DNA from: DATLFI01 sp035524895
GTDB lineage: Bacteria > Acidobacteriota > Thermoanaerobaculia > Multivoradales > Multivoraceae
Direction of reading: 5' to 3'
Length of the DNA stretch: 9,697 bases
Assembly: GCA_035524895.1 (NCBI GenBank)
Contig: DATLFI010000034.1
Coordinates: 1-9,697 of the forward strand
The notes below the pieces were generated by a model. That model was not told the DNA's origin. It made no database searches and was given only the letters and a program-made list of their open reading frames with translations. The position numbers and the translations under genes were made by a program. Shown here one piece after another: positions 7,557 to 9,697 of the stretch (position 1 is the first letter of the stretch; the number at the start of each line of letters is the position of its first letter).

Positions 7557-8677
7557 GAGGCAGCCTCCATCGCCGCCACGGCGGACGATCGGCCCAAGGG
7601 GCGGTCGTGAGGCTGCCGGCAGGGCCTCGCGGCTTCGAACACGCCCTGGACCTGGCAGGCCGCCATGGCAGGCGAGAACGAGCCGAAGGCGCCGGCGCAG
7701 GTGCGCTCCCAGAACGTTCGCCGCGGTATGGTCAGAAGCTCCTTTCCCGGAGCGCGGTGGCCACACGTCGTGTAGGCATACCGGTAGCCGGCCGCCCCTG
7801 CGGCGTCGACGCAGCCGGGGCTGAACTGGCCGTCCGGATAGGCAAGGTGACGCACCTCGGCTCCGAGCGCAGACTCGAGAATCTGCTTCGATCCCAGCAG
7901 CTCGGAGATGACGCGCGGCGCTGGCTCCTTTGGCAGCAGGCGATGGCTTCGGGTGTGCGAGCCGACTGTGATGCCCGCGGCCTGCATCTCTTGGACCATC
8001 GTCCAGCTCATCACCTGGCAAGCGGCCTTGACGTCTTGGGGGATCTCGAATCTTTGGGAGAGCGCGACGACCCGCAACTCGTTCTCGATCCACGACGAGC
8101 TCCGCAGGAGGTTTTCGCTGAGCTCGACCAGACTGGGTGACGACGAACCGGACACGAGCCGGCGCAGCGCCGAGCGCGCTACGCCCTGGCGTTCGAGGAG
8201 CGCCGCGAGCCCGACTGCACCGATGCGGTCCGCGGCCTGCCGCAGCAGGTGATACAGCTCGTCGTGGAGGTGGAGGCGTTGCTTGCCCACGAGGTCCGCC
8301 ACCACGAAGATGGTCGCGGGGACCCCCTTGCGCCTCAGTAGCGGCAGGCCGTGGTGGTAGACGTCGGCGTAGCCGTCGTCGAACGTGACCGCGGCGGGTG
8401 GCCGCGTCGAGCGACTGCCTTCCTCGAGTCGGCGCGCGAGCTCGTCGAGACTCACCAGGTCGTACCTCTGGCCGACCCAGTCGAGCTGCCTCTCCAACGT
8501 CGGGAGCGAGACGAGCATGGCCGGCTGGCTAGAGGCGTGCGCGCGAACATCCTCGACCACGCGGTGATAGCAGAGGACCAGGCAGGGGATTTTCTGGCTG
8601 CGCCTGCCGAGCAGCCGATCGATGCCGAACGCGTGGAGGCAGTGCGCGCCCACGGTCTTGCACGCGGCGCGAATCAT
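7553..8677 (-). CDS. Polysaccharide deacetylase family protein (NodB/CE4 domain)
   Basis: Probable metal-dependent N- or O-deacetylase of a polysaccharide or its lipid-linked repeat unit, 374 residues. Visible NodB-domain motifs: YHRV at 37-40; motif 1 TFDDGY at 98-103, where D100 should be the catalytic base and D101 a metal ligand; motif 2 HTRSH at 241-245, giving metal ligands H241 and H245; and a later AYPDG at 279-283, where most relatives have a YPYG-like sequence. Roughly 110 residues, largely helical-looking and Leu/Ser rich, separate the motif-1 strand from motif 2, much more than in compact NodB domains. No signal peptide or membrane segment is seen, so a cytoplasmic location is likely, unlike secreted chitin or peptidoglycan deacetylases. 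The start is ATG at 8677, overlapping the previous stop and preceded by GGGAG. The frame is open far upstream, but that part lies antisense-free inside the acyltransferase gene and looks like nonsense. The C-terminal 25 or so residues are Arg/Ala rich. Confidence 0.9.
   Translation of the reverse strand: MIRAACKTVGAHCLHAFGIDRLLGRRSQKIPCLVLCYHRVVEDVRAHASSQPAMLVSLPTLERQLDWVGQRYDLVSLDELARRLEEGSRSTRPPAAVTFDDGYADVYHHGLPLLRRKGVPATIFVVADLVGKQRLHLHDELYHLLRQAADRIGAVGLAALLERQGVARSALRRLVSGSSSPSLVELSENLLRSSSWIENELRVVALSQRFEIPQDVKAACQVMSWTMVQEMQAAGITVGSHTRSHRLLPKEPAPRVISELLGSKQILESALGAEVRHLAYPDGQFSPGCVDAAGAAGYRYAYTTCGHRAPGKELLTIPRRTFWERTCAGAFGSFSPAMAACQVQGVFEAARPCRQPHDRPLGRSSAVAAMEAAS
7564..7568 (-). promoter_or_regulatory. 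Ribosome binding site selecting the GTG start of the epimerase
   Basis: A perfect GGAGG on the minus strand, seven bases before the GTG at 7556, inside the end of the deacetylase gene. It decides the start: no ATG stands near the conserved N-terminal strand, and the GTG overlaps the deacetylase stop as GTGA. Confidence 0.75.
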
Positions 8678-9697
8678 CGGCAGCTCCCGCGGTCGGCGAG
8701 CCGCCCGGCCGGTTGCGCGGTAGCGGCGAGCCACTTCCGAATGCGGCTCTTCGCGCCGCGCACTGCGCGCCGGGTCGTCCGTCGCAGCAACGCTTCGAAC
8801 GAGGGCGGGTAGAGCTCGAGTCGGCTGAGCTCTCGCACGCTCGTGGCCCAATGGAACTTGTATGGCTCGGCGCCGTGGAGCAGGTCGTACTCGCGGAGAC
8901 CCTCGTCGATGGCGCTGCGGATCGCGAGCGCCATGATCGCCAGACCGACGCTCAGATCCGCAAAGGCCTCGTCGAAGCCGGACTGGTAGTAGAGGAAGCG
9001 ATGGCCGTACCGGAATCCGTAGAGCGCCGCCACAGCGCGGCCGTCCAGCCGTAGCACGTAGAGGCGCAACCAGCCGCGCGCGAGCGCCAGGCGGGTGAGC
9101 TCGCGATGGAAGCCAACCACTGCCGGGTCGTCCAGCGCTTCCGAGCCACCCCGTGCGTCCCATCGCTGCCGGTGCAGGCGCACCAGGATCTCGAATGCCT
9201 CTTCGAGCATGGCCTCCGACTCGACACGTTCGAGCTCGACCGCGAAGCGCTCCTCGAGCTTGCGCAGCCTCCGCCGCACGTTCTGGCGATGGCTGCGCCC
9301 CAGGCTCGCGACGAAGCTGTCCCACGTTTGGTCCGCGAGGTCGACGACGGGACAGACGTGCGTGAGGTTCTCCACCACGGTCCAACCGTCGCTTGCCAGT
9401 CTCTGCGCGACCTTGCCTGCCGTGCTGGTCCCATGCGGGAGCTGCCCGAGCTCGACTGTCGTGCGGTGACGCTGGAAGTGTCTGGCCAGAGCGGCAACGG
9501 TTTCCTGCTCGGCGGCGTCCTCCACGATCAGGTCGAGGTAGTCCGAGCCGACCGTGCCCGTTCCGAGCAGGCGATGTCGCGGCGCCAGCCAGTGCGCAGG
9601 ACCGGCGCCAGCACGGGTGAGTGGCGCCACACCCGTGAGCCGATCGCCGTTGCGCACGAGGAGCATGTCGAGTCGATCCGGAGTGCCGAGGTGCTTC
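8674..9697 (-). CDS. BioF2-like/FemAB-type GNAT acyltransferase, N-terminus cut by window edge
   Basis: Probable transferase of an acyl or aminoacyl group, acting in the cytoplasm on a cell-surface glycan precursor; the exact donor and acceptor cannot be read from sequence. The frame has no stop up to the right edge, and the codons before the first in-window ATG (9666) read KHLGTPDRLD and run on into the family-like LLVRNGDRLTGVAPL, so the true start lies outside and that ATG is internal. In 340 visible residues: an N-terminal GNAT-like half, a basic block near 134-147 (SHRQNVRRRLRKLE), then the best conserved part at about 206-284 (GWLRLYVLRLDGRAVAALYG, YYQSGFDEAFADLSVG, EYDLLHGAEPYKFHWA), typical of the Acetyltransf_6/BioF2-like family. 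A basic, poorly conserved tail follows. The stop TGA overlaps the next start as ATGA. Perhaps 30-60 residues are missing. The family call is firm; the substrate is unknown. Some relatives accompany exosortase systems. Confidence 0.88.
   Translation of the reverse strand, partial: KHLGTPDRLDMLLVRNGDRLTGVAPLTRAGAGPAHWLAPRHRLLGTGTVGSDYLDLIVEDAAEQETVAALARHFQRHRTTVELGQLPHGTSTAGKVAQRLASDGWTVVENLTHVCPVVDLADQTWDSFVASLGRSHRQNVRRRLRKLEERFAVELERVESEAMLEEAFEILVRLHRQRWDARGGSEALDDPAVVGFHRELTRLALARGWLRLYVLRLDGRAVAALYGFRYGHRFLYYQSGFDEAFADLSVGLAIMALAIRSAIDEGLREYDLLHGAEPYKFHWATSVRELSRLELYPPSFEALLRRTTRRAVRGAKSRIRKWLAATAQPAGRLADRGSCR
8684..8688 (-). promoter_or_regulatory. Ribosome binding site of the deacetylase gene
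   Basis: GGGAG on the minus strand, six bases before the ATG at 8677. It lies inside the 3' end of the acyltransferase gene and supports the ATGA-overlap start of the deacetylase over any of the upstream in-frame codons. Confidence 0.6.

Noticed and set aside
8678..9385. Upstream extension of the deacetylase frame as an extra N-terminal domain.
   Set aside because: It overlaps the most conserved part of the acyltransferase gene out of frame and shows no domain; the ATGA start with GGGAG fits better.
8674..9666. Taking ATG 9666 as the true start of the acyltransferase.
   Set aside because: The frame remains open to the window edge and the residues on both sides of this Met read as continuous family sequence, so the gene is truncated by the window.

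Overview
The window is one continuous stretch of a surface or exopolysaccharide operon, about two-thirds G+C by eye (not counted). All eight genes lie on the minus strand, so transcription runs from the high coordinates to the low ones. Both ends cut a gene: the first gene (a BioF2/FemAB-type acyltransferase) lacks its N-terminus at the right edge, and the last (a GT4-type glycosyltransferase) lacks everything after its N-terminal domain at the left edge. The high G+C, dense gene packing and Wzx/Wzy-type gene set suggest a high-GC bacterium, most likely Gram-negative (a Myxococcota-, Desulfobacterota- or Acidobacteriota-like lineage is possible). The sequence alone does not settle the phylum.

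Order of transcription: acyltransferase (9697 to 8674, 5'-truncated); polysaccharide deacetylase (8677 to 7553); non-hydrolysing UDP-GlcNAc 2-epimerase WecB/MnaA (7556 to 6381); Wzy/WaaL-type O-antigen polymerase or ligase (6411 to 5107); Wzx-type flippase (5110 to 3593); AsnB-type glutamine amidotransferase (3587 to 1572); GT4 glycosyltransferase (1568 to 348); second GT4 glycosyltransferase (351 to 1, 3'-truncated). The junctions are four-base ATGA/GTGA overlaps (four times), one 31-base overlap, and gaps of 5 and 3 bases. There is no intergenic stretch, so no room for an intergenic promoter or terminator, and no tRNA, rRNA, CRISPR array, insertion sequence or repeat was seen.

Inferred joint role: the epimerase supplies UDP-ManNAc, the two glycosyltransferases extend a lipid-linked repeat unit, the flippase moves it across the inner membrane, and the Wzy/WaaL protein polymerises or ligates it. 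The deacetylase, amidotransferase and acyltransferase probably decorate the sugars. The initiating phosphoglycosyltransferase, chain-length regulator and outer-membrane exporter are not in the window. The gene set resembles exosortase-associated (PEP-CTERM) exopolysaccharide loci, but no exosortase is seen here, so that link is only a hypothesis. I see no clearly new system; the findings are modest.
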